Assembly: GCF_014844095.1 (NCBI RefSeq)
Contig: NZ_CP062163.1
Coordinates: 2,947,501-3,011,500 of the forward strand
DNA: 64,000 nucleotides
Reading direction: 5' to 3'
Source of the DNA: Brevibacillus sp. JNUCC-41
GTDB lineage: Bacteria; Bacillota; Bacilli; Bacillales; DSM-1321
Shown here: piece after piece, positions 19,192 to 26,945 of the stretch
How the letters are laid out: the number at the start of each line of letters is the position of its first letter
How positions within the stretch are numbered: position 1 is the stretch's first letter
Translations under genes and position numbers: made by a program
The notes under the pieces: generated by a model
What the model was told of the DNA's origin: nothing
The model's database searches: none
Seen by the model: only the letters and a program-made list of their open reading frames with translations

Positions 19192-19554
19192 TTAATTTGC
19201 TTCATATTTCCTAACGGGAGCTTGAGTCGTGACGCTGATAATTTCTTTGAAATATCCGCATAGCTCAAGCCATTTTTCAGGGTAAATATAGTTGAATCGT
19301 TCGATCGTTTCTAGGGAGTGAAGCACCAGGCAATCGATTTGACCCGTTTTTTTACTTTGTAAATTGAATAGAAGCTCATGCGGGATTGTGTAATAAGGGT
19401 GAATTTGATACGGATTGAGTATGACCGGGGAAATATTCTTCCCTTCCATATACTTGTCCGTCACGATCTTTTGGATTGCAAAGCTTTCATCCGTATGTAA
19501 TTCCCCGATTTTGTAATGAGGATTCAATAGTACAATGCCTCTCATTTGCTTCAC
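19192..19554 (-). CDS. hypothetical protein, about 120 aa
   Basis: I do not recognise the family with confidence. The protein begins RGIVLLNPHYKIGELHTDES and has an LVLHSLETIERF strand-helix segment and an aromatic helix KWLELCGYFKEI. It could be an alpha/beta protein distantly like resolvase catalytic domains, but no catalytic serine context is visible. The frame starts with GTG at 19554; the in-frame ATG at 19545, preceded by GGGTG, is equally possible. It lies 65 bp downstream of the DUF2515 gene in the same direction and may share its transcript. Confidence 0.5.
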   Translation of the reverse strand: MKQMRGIVLLNPHYKIGELHTDESFAIQKIVTDKYMEGKNISPVILNPYQIHPYYTIPHELLFNLQSKKTGQIDCLVLHSLETIERFNYIYPEKWLELCGYFKEIISVTTQAPVRKYEAN

Positions 19555-19619
19555 CCATTCTTTTTGCTAACCATTCTTGCCAAATGGGGGATGGGATATT
19601 CAAAGTAAGAGGCTTGATG

Positions 19620-20738
19620 CTAGAAAATGGCTTTCATTCCGTTAAGTGTTTTGAGATGATTGACATTTTCGAGCACCTCGTTGGTCAGATCCGCCTTTTT
19701 AATGATCGGTGTGCTTCGTAAATCTTCTATGAAGCTTTCATTCGTGAACCAATCAAAGGAATGGGGAAGAAAGAATAGTTGATCTTCCCATGCATCATGA
19801 AGAGTGGGGCTGTAAACTTTATCATCTTTTGACGTGGATGCATCAGAGGTATAGATGCTTGCCCAGTAATCCTCTCTGGAACCCGTGTGGGGAATCTCTT
19901 TTGTAAATTGGCCAACACCGCGAAAAACCACCGGATGCTGAAAAAGAAGCTCATATAAAGATTTCCCCGTTTCAATCCGCTGTTTCGGGTCGGCAAAGCG
20001 TTCGACGGTAAGGCCAGTCAAGGAATGAAGTCCATTTTGCTTGTTTGCATAAGGAAAGATCACTTTCATGAAGCCTAAGTATTCCTGCAGCTGAAAATCA
20101 AGCCTGCGGAGGATTTCACCATGACGGGTGCGTTTTAAGATCCTTTCCTGAAGCATTCTTTGTTCATTAATGATAAGGGCTGTTGTCAAAAGGGATGAAT
20201 GGGGCTCTTCAATGAAAGATTCCCAAATCGGGGCCATGAATCTTGAAATGCGGAATACCGGTAAATACCTTCTTAGCGGAAGTTCTTTTTGTTTAGAATG
20301 TTCATATAGAAGAAGCTGGGGGAAGGCATCTGCAAATATGGCTGAATTGGCGCGCTCAAGGAACAGGAAAAATTTCTGCCGTTCCGCTCGGTCAAGGAGG
20401 TGGGTCATGGCTGAACTTTTCAAGTCAGTCATATGGTATCCACCATTCCTCGAAACCATATGTGCTAAAAGGGCCCAATGGACCTCTGGGTTACGATTGT
20501 AAAAGGCAAGATATGCTTGTGTTCTTGTGATATTGTTCCGGTTCAAAGCAGCCGTCTCGGTTCGAATGCTTTTTATAAGGGCGGTTTCCTCAGGAAAAAA
20601 AGCTTTTGACTCATCAAAAGGCTGAAAGAGCTCTTTGTGTAAAAGGGATTTTAGCGTGTCATATCTTTTGGCATCGATGATGGGTTTTGTTTTGACAGGT
20701 TGTTTGCCCATCAGCTTCTGCAAATATTGGGAGAGCAT
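19620..20738 (-). CDS. DUF2515 (YppC-like) protein
   Basis: This 372-aa soluble protein is rich in aromatic and charged helices. Segments such as NNITRTQAYLAFYNRNPEVH, HWALLAHMVSRNGGYHMTDL, FFLFLERANSAIFADAFPQL and FPYANKQNGLHSLTGLTVER match the DUF2515 family of Bacillus, of which B. subtilis YppC is a member. No function is established. No signal peptide or membrane segment is visible. A terminator and a 55-aa membrane protein gene lie upstream, the hypothetical gene at 19192 downstream, all on the minus strand. Confidence 0.7.
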   Translation of the reverse strand: MLSQYLQKLMGKQPVKTKPIIDAKRYDTLKSLLHKELFQPFDESKAFFPEETALIKSIRTETAALNRNNITRTQAYLAFYNRNPEVHWALLAHMVSRNGGYHMTDLKSSAMTHLLDRAERQKFFLFLERANSAIFADAFPQLLLYEHSKQKELPLRRYLPVFRISRFMAPIWESFIEEPHSSLLTTALIINEQRMLQERILKRTRHGEILRRLDFQLQEYLGFMKVIFPYANKQNGLHSLTGLTVERFADPKQRIETGKSLYELLFQHPVVFRGVGQFTKEIPHTGSREDYWASIYTSDASTSKDDKVYSPTLHDAWEDQLFFLPHSFDWFTNESFIEDLRSTPIIKKADLTNEVLENVNHLKTLNGMKAIF

Positions 20739-20784
20739 ACAATCACCACGAATGTTTTTCGACCATTATATGCAGAGCCGTCAA

Positions 20785-20813
20785 GAAAGGGGCGTTGCAT
20801 TTGCAACGCCCCC
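20785..20813 (-). terminator. terminator after the small membrane protein gene
   Basis: GGGGCGTTGCA and TGCAACGCCCC form an 11-bp perfect stem; on the minus strand it is followed by TTTCTT. It separates the 55-aa gene from the DUF2515 gene. Confidence 0.65.
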
Positions 20814-20822
20814 AAGGTGATG

Positions 20823-20990
20823 TCATCTTTTCTTCTTCTTTTCCAGGTACAATAAAATATAATAGACTATCCAGAAAAGAAACACAGGAATGAAGGATAA
20901 AAATCTATATTGGACCGGTACGGCAAATAAGATGAAAATGGCTGATAATAAAAAGGGAACCGCCAGGAGTATATATTTTCTCCATTGCAT
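20823..20990 (-). CDS. 55-aa two-helix membrane protein
   Basis: A complete ORF on the minus strand from ATG at 20990 to TGA at 20823, with AAGGAGG eight bases upstream. It encodes a short basic start (MQWRKY), a hydrophobic helix (ILLAVPFLLSAIFILFAV), a short loop (PVQYRFL), a second helix (SFIPVFLFWIVYYILLYL) and a basic tail EKKKKR. The two-pass topology with both ends inside follows the positive-inside rule. No family recognised. The excellent ribosome binding site and its own terminator argue that it is real although short. Confidence 0.65.
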   Translation of the reverse strand: MQWRKYILLAVPFLLSAIFILFAVPVQYRFLSFIPVFLFWIVYYILLYLEKKKKR

Positions 20991-21146
20991 ATGCTGAACC
21001 TCCTTAGGTTACGTCATTCTTATAAGAATAAAGGATTATCCAGCAATAATCTAGAAAAGTCGCAATTGACAAAAATATGCAAACGTAGTAATCTTTAAAC
21101 ACAAGTTAAAAATTTCCATTAATTAATGAAAAAGGAGGCGAACGTC

Positions 21147-21224
21147 ATGACTAAATCAGTTAAGCACAATGATGTCATAATCGAATATCATACGTCCGCC
21201 TGCCCTGGGACCTTGTCTTTCTAG
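21147..21224 (+). CDS. 25-aa leader peptide upstream of the multidrug exporter
   Basis: AAAGGAGG at 21131-21138 precedes ATG at 21147; the ORF encodes 25 residues (MTKSVKHNDVIIEYHTSACP, then GTLSF) and ends TAG at 21222. The last codons and the stop lie inside a hairpin CCTTGTC/GACAAGG (21211-21230). In B. subtilis the bmrC/bmrD exporter is preceded by the leader bmrB, which couples ribosome-targeting antibiotics to transcription through an attenuator. This ORF has the right place and form for the same job. I infer function from position and structure; identity with BmrB by sequence was not checked. Confidence 0.65.
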   Translation: MTKSVKHNDVIIEYHTSACPGTLSF

Positions 21225-21347
21225 ACAAGGGATCCGACGTGTTCATTGATCATTTTAAAGTGCAGGTTGTGGAATTTTCGCGGCCTGCGCTTTTATATGT
21301 GTTATAACGCATCTAAAAAAGCTTCCGCTAATTGGCGGGGGCTTTTT
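21211..21347 (+). promoter_or_regulatory. transcription attenuator region of bmrC/bmrD
   Basis: Three hairpins follow each other. H1 is CCTTGTC/GACAAGG (21211-21230), over the leader stop codon. H2 is AAAGTGCAGG/CCTGCGCTTT (21257-21293), followed by a T-rich run. H3 is AAAAAGC-TTCCGC/GCGGGG-GCTTTTT (21316-21347), with U-G pairs and a terminal T-run, a typical intrinsic terminator. A CGCCTGC stretch in the leader (about 21197-21203) could pair with the GCAGG arm of H2, giving a possible antiterminator when ribosomes change their position. The pairing scheme is inferred by eye. Confidence 0.65.
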
Positions 21348-21408
21348 GGCATTTGGAATACAGGTGCATTTGCATCCTTTCCATATAAAAGATAGGAGGA
21401 AATTTAAA

Positions 21409-21465
21409 ATGAGACGAAAGACATTGGAAATTTTGTTGCAGCCTGGAGATCCAGAAAGCGGTTAG
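21409..21465 (+). CDS. 18-aa small ORF between attenuator and bmrC
   Basis: AGGAGG at 21394-21399 precedes ATG at 21409; the product is MRRKTLEILLQPGDPESG, ending TAG at 21463. It lies after the attenuator terminator and 35 bp before bmrC. It may be a second regulatory leader, a translation-coupling device, or a remnant. No family is recognisable. Confidence 0.4.
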   Translation: MRRKTLEILLQPGDPESG

Positions 21466-21500
21466 CGAGTGAAAGATTTGACCAAAAGGGAGGGGAATTC

Positions 21501-23252
21501 ATGTTTGCGATTTTTAAAAAGCTGTCCTGGTTCTTTAAAGAACAGTGGCAGCGTTACACCTTGGCGATTTTATTTCTATGTCTAGTGAATATCTTGGAGG
21601 TTATCCCGCCAAAACTTGTCGGGAATGCCATCGATGATATGAACAATGGCAGCATGACACAGGAAGGGGTCATGAAATACGTTATTTATTTGCTTATGGT
21701 ACTGATCGGCAGTTACCTATTTGGTTACTTATGGAGTTTTCTGTTATTCGGCGGCGGAAACTTGGTCGAACGAAAGCTAAGGTCCGGATTTATGGGCCAT
21801 TTGCTGAAAATGACGCCGAGTTTTTATGAAAAAAACCGTACAGGGGATTTAATGGCAAGGGCAACCAATGATTTAAAGGCAATATCCCTCACAGCTGGTT
21901 TTGGGATATTGACGCTCGTTGACGCGGTGCTGTTCACCATTACAGTAGTGGTCATGATGGGAGCTACGATCAGCTGGCAGTTGACGATTGCGGCGGTGCT
22001 GCCACTTCCGATCATGGCAGTGATGATGCAAATTTACGTGAAGAAAATTTACAAACGTTTTACGGATGCACAAGCAGCCTTTGGTACTTTAAATGACAAG
22101 GTCCTGGAATCCATTTCAGGTGTCCGTGTTATCCGGGCCTATGTCCAGGAACGGGAAGATGAAAAGCGATTTGATGAAATGACGGAGGATGTATACCGTA
22201 AAAATATAGCCGTGGCAAGAATCGACGCCCTCTTTGATCCGACAATCAGCATTATCATCGGCATCAGTTATTTAATCGGGTTGGGCTACGGGGCTTATCT
22301 TGTGTTTCAGCAGGCCATAACACTTGGCGGACTTGTTTCGTTCAATGTGTATTTAGGCATGTTAATCTGGCCGATGATAGCGGTGGGTGAACTGATCAAT
22401 GTCATGCAAAGGGGTAATGCTTCGCTAGATCGTGTTCAGGATACCCTTTCATATGAAGCGGATGTGAAAGATTCATTGGGTCTGAAGAGTATTCAAAAAC
22501 CTGGAAATATCCAATTCAATTCAGTGCATTTTACATACCCTTCCTCAACGGTTGTGAATCTATCCAATATTTCCGTTCAGCTTGAGCGTGGTCAAACATT
22601 GGGGATAGTGGGGAAAACGGGAAGTGGAAAAACGACATTCGTGAAGCAATTGCTGCGGGAATATCCTTTAGGAACAGGTGAAATCGCTTTTGCAGGCATG
22701 CCGTTGGAGCAACTGAACCTTGAAGATATTCGTAAGTGGATCGGGTACGTTCCACAGGATCATTTTTTATTCTCGAAATCTGTTAGGGAAAACATCTTGT
22801 TCGGTAAAATGGATGCAACGGAAGAGGAACTGGATGATGCTATCCGGCTTGCGGATTTTGAGAAGGACTTAATGATGCTGCCCAACCGTCTTGAGACACT
22901 CGTCGGTGAGAAGGGTGTCGCCCTATCTGGAGGGCAAAAGCAGAGGATCTCGATTGCCAGGGCACTGATCAAAAATCCGGAAATCCTTATATTGGATGAT
23001 TCCTTATCCGCTGTAGATGCAAAAACGGAAACGACAATCATCGAAAATATCCAAAATGAACGTGCAGGGAAAACGACGATCATCACAACCCATCGCTTAT
23101 CAGCCGTTCAGCACGCGGACAGAATTATCGTGATGGACAACGGAGAGATCATCGAAGAGGGGACTCATGCGGATTTACTGCAAAAGGATGGCTGGTATAG
23201 AGAACAATATGAACGACAGCAGGTTGACGAAGGGACGGAGGTGAAGTCATGA
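21501..23252 (+). CDS. bmrC: heterodimeric multidrug ABC exporter, subunit BmrC-like
   Basis: This 583-aa half-transporter has an N-terminal exporter membrane domain (about 1-310, six helices) and an ATPase domain. The ATPase has Walker A GKTGSGKTT, Q-loop YVPQDHF, signature LSGGQKQR and Walker B ILILDD. The residue after Walker B is Asp (LDDSLSAVD), not the catalytic Glu, so its ATP site is degenerate; this asymmetry is known for heterodimeric exporters such as B. subtilis BmrC/BmrD. GGGAGGGGA precedes the ATG. Its stop overlaps the start of the partner by four bases. The leader and attenuator upstream suggest induction by translation-inhibiting drugs. Confidence 0.9.
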   Translation: MFAIFKKLSWFFKEQWQRYTLAILFLCLVNILEVIPPKLVGNAIDDMNNGSMTQEGVMKYVIYLLMVLIGSYLFGYLWSFLLFGGGNLVERKLRSGFMGHLLKMTPSFYEKNRTGDLMARATNDLKAISLTAGFGILTLVDAVLFTITVVVMMGATISWQLTIAAVLPLPIMAVMMQIYVKKIYKRFTDAQAAFGTLNDKVLESISGVRVIRAYVQEREDEKRFDEMTEDVYRKNIAVARIDALFDPTISIIIGISYLIGLGYGAYLVFQQAITLGGLVSFNVYLGMLIWPMIAVGELINVMQRGNASLDRVQDTLSYEADVKDSLGLKSIQKPGNIQFNSVHFTYPSSTVVNLSNISVQLERGQTLGIVGKTGSGKTTFVKQLLREYPLGTGEIAFAGMPLEQLNLEDIRKWIGYVPQDHFLFSKSVRENILFGKMDATEEELDDAIRLADFEKDLMMLPNRLETLVGEKGVALSGGQKQRISIARALIKNPEILILDDSLSAVDAKTETTIIENIQNERAGKTTIITTHRLSAVQHADRIIVMDNGEIIEEGTHADLLQKDGWYREQYERQQVDEGTEVKS

Positions 23253-25270
23253 AGGTCGTAAAGAGACTTTTTAATTATGCTGCCCTTTATAAAAAATTGA
23301 TCATTGGCGCCCTGATCATGCTGGCACTTTCGGTAGCGGCAGATTTAACGGGTCCTTTCATTGCCAAGAGAATCATCGATTCACATATACTTGGCATTGA
23401 ATCTACCTGGTATGAAGCGGGTAAAGGAAAAGATGCTGTCAAGTATGATGGAAATTGGTATAAACGGGCTGATTACTTTGCAAAAGGTGAGAAGAAAGGC
23501 AGGGAAGTCCATATTCTGCAGGTGGGCAATCAATTTGTCTTCGTAAATGAAGCTGTCCCTATCGAGGGGCGCAGAACCTTGGAGAACCAATCGTTGATCA
23601 TCAAGAAAGATGGGAAAGAGCAACATGCGCAAGCTGTGAAATTGACGAGTCAGGAAGTGCTGCGGTTTTACCAACCGGAAATCCCGCGGATCATTAAGCT
23701 TGTGGCTTTTTATTTTAGTCTTGTCATCCTTTCCTCCATTTTTCAATATGGGCAAAGTTTTTATTTACAGAAAGCGGCGAACCGAATCATACAGAAGATG
23801 CGAAATGATATTTTCACTCATATTTCCCGTCTGCCGATACGTTATTTCGATAATATGCCAGCGGGTAAAGTTGTAGCCAGGGTCACAAATGATACGGAAG
23901 CGATTCGGGAATTATATGTAACCGTGCTCGCCAACTTCTTCTCGAGTACGATTAATATTTTCGGGGTTCTGATTGCTTTGTATATTCTGGATCCACGAGT
24001 CGGTACCATTGGACTTTTACTTATTCCGATCATCGTTATCTGGACGATTGTATACCGCAAATTCGCCTCGAAATATAATCACATCATTCGGGAACGGGTC
24101 AGCGATATTAATGGGATGATCAATGAATCCATTTCTGGAATGAGCATCATCCAGGCATTTGGACGTGAAAAGGAGACAAAGCAATCTTTTGAGAATCTGA
24201 ACCGGGAGCATTATTCCTATCAAAATAAAATGCTCCATTTGAATTCGTTGACGGGTGGAAACTTGATCGGGGTCATTAAGGTTTTGGCGCTAATGGCATT
24301 CGTCTGGTATTTCGGCGGGATTTCCCTTACAGCGAGTTCAGCCATTTCTTTAGGGATGATGTATGCAATTGTTGATTTGATCAGCCGCCTGCTTCATCCG
24401 CTTCACGGAATCGTCAATCAGTTCGCTAACCTTGAACAGGCACTTGTTGCAGGGGAACGGGCATTCAGTTTATTGGATGAGCAGGGATTGGCAGTCAGTG
24501 ATGAAAGCATGTCCAGATACAAAGGAAATGTGCAATTCGAAAATGTTTCTTTTGATTATAAGGATAATGAATATGTGTTAAGGGACATTTCCTTCTCCGC
24601 TAAACAAGGGGAAACGGTCGCTTTAGTTGGCCATACTGGGTCAGGAAAAAGTTCCATAATGAATTTATTGTTCCGTTTTTATGACAGTAGTGAAGGCCAA
24701 ATCAAAATCGATGGCACGAATATATTGGATATCCCCCATCAGACACTTAGGGAGCATATGGGAATCGTCCTTCAGGATCCCTATTTATTTACTGGCACCA
24801 TCGCTTCCAATATCAGTCTGAATCATAAAGGCATCACAAGGGAAATGGTTGAAAAGTCATTAAGAGATGTAGGGGGGGACAAAGTTCTGAAGCATCTTCC
24901 TTTAGGGTTGGATGAACCTGTTATCGAAAAAGGGGGAACATTGTCTTCCGGACAGCGGCAGCTAATCTCTTTTGCACGTGCTCTTGCATTCAATCCGGCG
25001 ATATTGATTTTGGATGAAGCGACAGCAAGCATCGATACTGAAACCGAGGCAATTATCCAGGAGGGAATGGAAGTGCTGAAAAAAGGGAGAACGACCTTCA
25101 TCATTGCCCATAGACTTTCCACGATAAAAAATGCCGACCAAATTCTTGTACTGGATAAAGGGCGGATTGCTGAGCAAGGTACACATGAAGAATTAATGGA
25201 GTTAAAAGGGAAGTATTATCAAATGTATGAACTGCAGGCTGGTCCGCATAAAGGAGGCATGGCTGGCTGA
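23249..25270 (+). CDS. bmrD: heterodimeric multidrug ABC exporter, subunit BmrD-like
   Basis: This 673-aa partner has exporter helices and an ATPase domain with Walker A GHTGSGKSS, signature LSSGQRQL and Walker B ILILDEATASID with the catalytic Glu present. The signature has S instead of the second G, which together with the Asp in the partner makes one consensus and one degenerate ATP site. A hydrophilic insert of about 100 residues (about 45-145; STWYEAGKGKDAVKYDGNWY onward) lies between membrane helices 1 and 2 and should be extracellular; BmrD of B. subtilis has a comparable length. ATGA overlap with bmrC shows translational coupling. Confidence 0.9.
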   Translation: MKVVKRLFNYAALYKKLIIGALIMLALSVAADLTGPFIAKRIIDSHILGIESTWYEAGKGKDAVKYDGNWYKRADYFAKGEKKGREVHILQVGNQFVFVNEAVPIEGRRTLENQSLIIKKDGKEQHAQAVKLTSQEVLRFYQPEIPRIIKLVAFYFSLVILSSIFQYGQSFYLQKAANRIIQKMRNDIFTHISRLPIRYFDNMPAGKVVARVTNDTEAIRELYVTVLANFFSSTINIFGVLIALYILDPRVGTIGLLLIPIIVIWTIVYRKFASKYNHIIRERVSDINGMINESISGMSIIQAFGREKETKQSFENLNREHYSYQNKMLHLNSLTGGNLIGVIKVLALMAFVWYFGGISLTASSAISLGMMYAIVDLISRLLHPLHGIVNQFANLEQALVAGERAFSLLDEQGLAVSDESMSRYKGNVQFENVSFDYKDNEYVLRDISFSAKQGETVALVGHTGSGKSSIMNLLFRFYDSSEGQIKIDGTNILDIPHQTLREHMGIVLQDPYLFTGTIASNISLNHKGITREMVEKSLRDVGGDKVLKHLPLGLDEPVIEKGGTLSSGQRQLISFARALAFNPAILILDEATASIDTETEAIIQEGMEVLKKGRTTFIIAHRLSTIKNADQILVLDKGRIAEQGTHEELMELKGKYYQMYELQAGPHKGGMAG

Positions 25271-25348
25271 ACACAGAATAAGGATGGATAATCAAGACCA
25301 AACTATAATGAGGTTGTCGTAATCGGCACCCTCAAGCAAAAATGTTGA

Positions 25349-25369
25349 TAATAGTAATCATTACGTTTA
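25349..25369 (+). promoter_or_regulatory. candidate Zur box upstream of the L31 paralogue
   Basis: The 21-mer has a core AGTAATCATTACG that matches the Bacillus Zur operator (AAATCGTAATNATTACGATTT) at about 16 of 20 defined positions. It lies 34 bp before the GTG of the zinc-independent L31 gene, a known class of Zur target. Confidence 0.75.
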
Positions 25370-25402
25370 AGATACACCTATACAGACGATGAGGTGATTA
25401 TA

Positions 25403-25651
25403 GTGAAACAAGAAATTCATCCAGATTATCGACAAGTGGTATTCATGGATACCAACAGTGGGTATAAATTTTTGACGGGCTCCACAAAAACGTCAAATGA
25501 AACGATCGAGTGGGAAGACGGCCAAACGTATCCATTATTAAAAGTGGAAATCAGTTCAGATACGCACCCTTTTTATACCGGAAAGCAGAAGTTTGCTGAA
25601 AAAGGCGGACGGGTGGATCGCTTCCTGGATAAATATAATATGAAGAAATGA
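25403..25651 (+). CDS. rpmE2: ribosomal protein L31 type B, zinc-independent
   Basis: This 82-aa protein begins [20 protein letters not shown], the standard start of L31, and lacks the CxxC zinc-binding pairs of RpmE. Such paralogues replace zinc-containing L31 on ribosomes during zinc starvation and free the metal. The GTG start at 25403 is preceded by GAGGTGAT; the earlier GTG inside that motif is unlikely to be used. A Zur-like operator upstream and a terminator downstream make it a monocistronic zinc-response unit, equivalent to B. subtilis ytiA. Confidence 0.92.
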   Translation: MKQEIHPDYRQVVFMDTNSGYKFLTGSTKTSNETIEWEDGQTYPLLKVEISSDTHPFYTGKQKFAEKGGRVDRFLDKYNMKK

Positions 25652-25657
25652 GAGTCA

Positions 25658-25687
25658 GGCCATCGGAAAATCGATGGTCTTTTTTTA
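25658..25687 (+). terminator. terminator after rpmE2
   Basis: CCATCG and CGATGG around GAAAAT, with a run of seven T. Confidence 0.8.
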
Positions 25688-25763
25688 TGACTGGGTTTGA
25701 AAAAGAGTTAATAATGAGGCTAAGGAAAAGGGTGCCCATAATCATGAGGCACCCATCCTGAAA

Positions 25764-26945
25764 TCATTTTGCAGCAATTGCTTCCCCTTTGGCAATATTA
25801 ACGAGGGCTGCATCGAAGTCCTTTATTAAATCGTCCGGATTTTCAAGTCCGACAGAGAGGCGGAGCAAGCTGTTCGTGATGCCTCGCTTTTCCCTTTCAT
25901 CATCAGGCATGGCAGCATGGGACATTTTGGCTGGGTAAGATAATATAGATTCGACCGCTCCTAGGCTTACGGCAAAAACAGGGAGCTCGACAGTGTTCAC
26001 GAAAGAACGGAAGACTTCCTCACTTTCCAATTCAAATGATAGGACCGCCCCCGCTCCAAGTGACTGGCCTTTCTGGATGGTGTGCTGTGGATGATCGGAA
26101 AGGCCGGGATAATACACTTTTTTCACCAATGGCTGTTCCTTTAAGTAGGCTGCAATCTTTTCTGCCCCTTTTTGTGAATGCTCCATTCTAACTGATAAGG
26201 TTTTCAAACCTCTCATTACAAGCCAGGCATCCTGGACACCAAGGACCGCTCCAAAGGAGTTTTGGAGCGAACCGAGTCTTGCGGCCAATTCCGGATCTTT
26301 CACTACCGCAAGCCCAGCTACCACATCACTATGTCCGGATAAAAACTTCGTCGCGCTATGAAGGACAACATCAGCGCCCAGATTCAACGGTTTTTGCAAA
26401 GCCGGGGTCAAGAATGTGTTATCAACAAAACTTAAGGCACCAGCTTTTTTTGCGATATCACATACGGCTTGAATATCGGTCACTTTAAGTAACGGATTTG
26501 AAGGCGTTTCGATATATATGGCCCTGGTATTTGGCTGAACGGCGGCTTTGACGCTTTCAAGATCCGTCATGTCAACGAAGGTATGCTCAATATTGAAACG
26601 GATCAATACGCTTGTGACCATCCTGAACGTTCCGCCGTACACATCTTCGGAAATGACGATATGATCCCCGGCAGACAATAGCAGGAAGGCTGTTGAAATG
26701 GCAGCCATACCTGATGAAAAAGCAAAGCCGTGAGTGCCTTCCTCAAGTTCGGCAATGATGTCTTCAAGTGCTTCGCGAGTCGGGTTCCCGCTTCTGCTGT
26801 AATCATATTTGCCAAATTGATCGATATCGGATTGATGGAAAGTCGATGCATGCTGAATGGGGACGCTCACACCGCCCGTTGCCGGATCGAATTTATGCTG
26901 ATTATGAAGTAATTTCGTTTCAAAGCTAAAATCATGACCTGTCAT
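25764..26945 (-). CDS. metC: cystathionine beta-lyase
   Basis: This 393-aa Cys/Met-metabolism PLP enzyme cleaves cystathionine to homocysteine, pyruvate and ammonia in methionine synthesis. Features are YSRSGNPTREALE, GFAFSSGMAAISTAF, the PLP-binding lysine in LHSATKFLSGHSDVVAG, and the C-terminal RLSVGLENPDDLI. It overlaps metI by four bases and is transcribed after it from the SAM-riboswitch promoter. The assignment of beta-lyase against gamma-synthase is based on operon order, as in B. subtilis metI-metC, and on its similarity to that MetC; motifs alone do not separate them. Confidence 0.85.
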   Translation of the reverse strand: MTGHDFSFETKLLHNQHKFDPATGGVSVPIQHASTFHQSDIDQFGKYDYSRSGNPTREALEDIIAELEEGTHGFAFSSGMAAISTAFLLLSAGDHIVISEDVYGGTFRMVTSVLIRFNIEHTFVDMTDLESVKAAVQPNTRAIYIETPSNPLLKVTDIQAVCDIAKKAGALSFVDNTFLTPALQKPLNLGADVVLHSATKFLSGHSDVVAGLAVVKDPELAARLGSLQNSFGAVLGVQDAWLVMRGLKTLSVRMEHSQKGAEKIAAYLKEQPLVKKVYYPGLSDHPQHTIQKGQSLGAGAVLSFELESEEVFRSFVNTVELPVFAVSLGAVESILSYPAKMSHAAMPDDEREKRGITNSLLRLSVGLENPDDLIKDFDAALVNIAKGEAIAAK

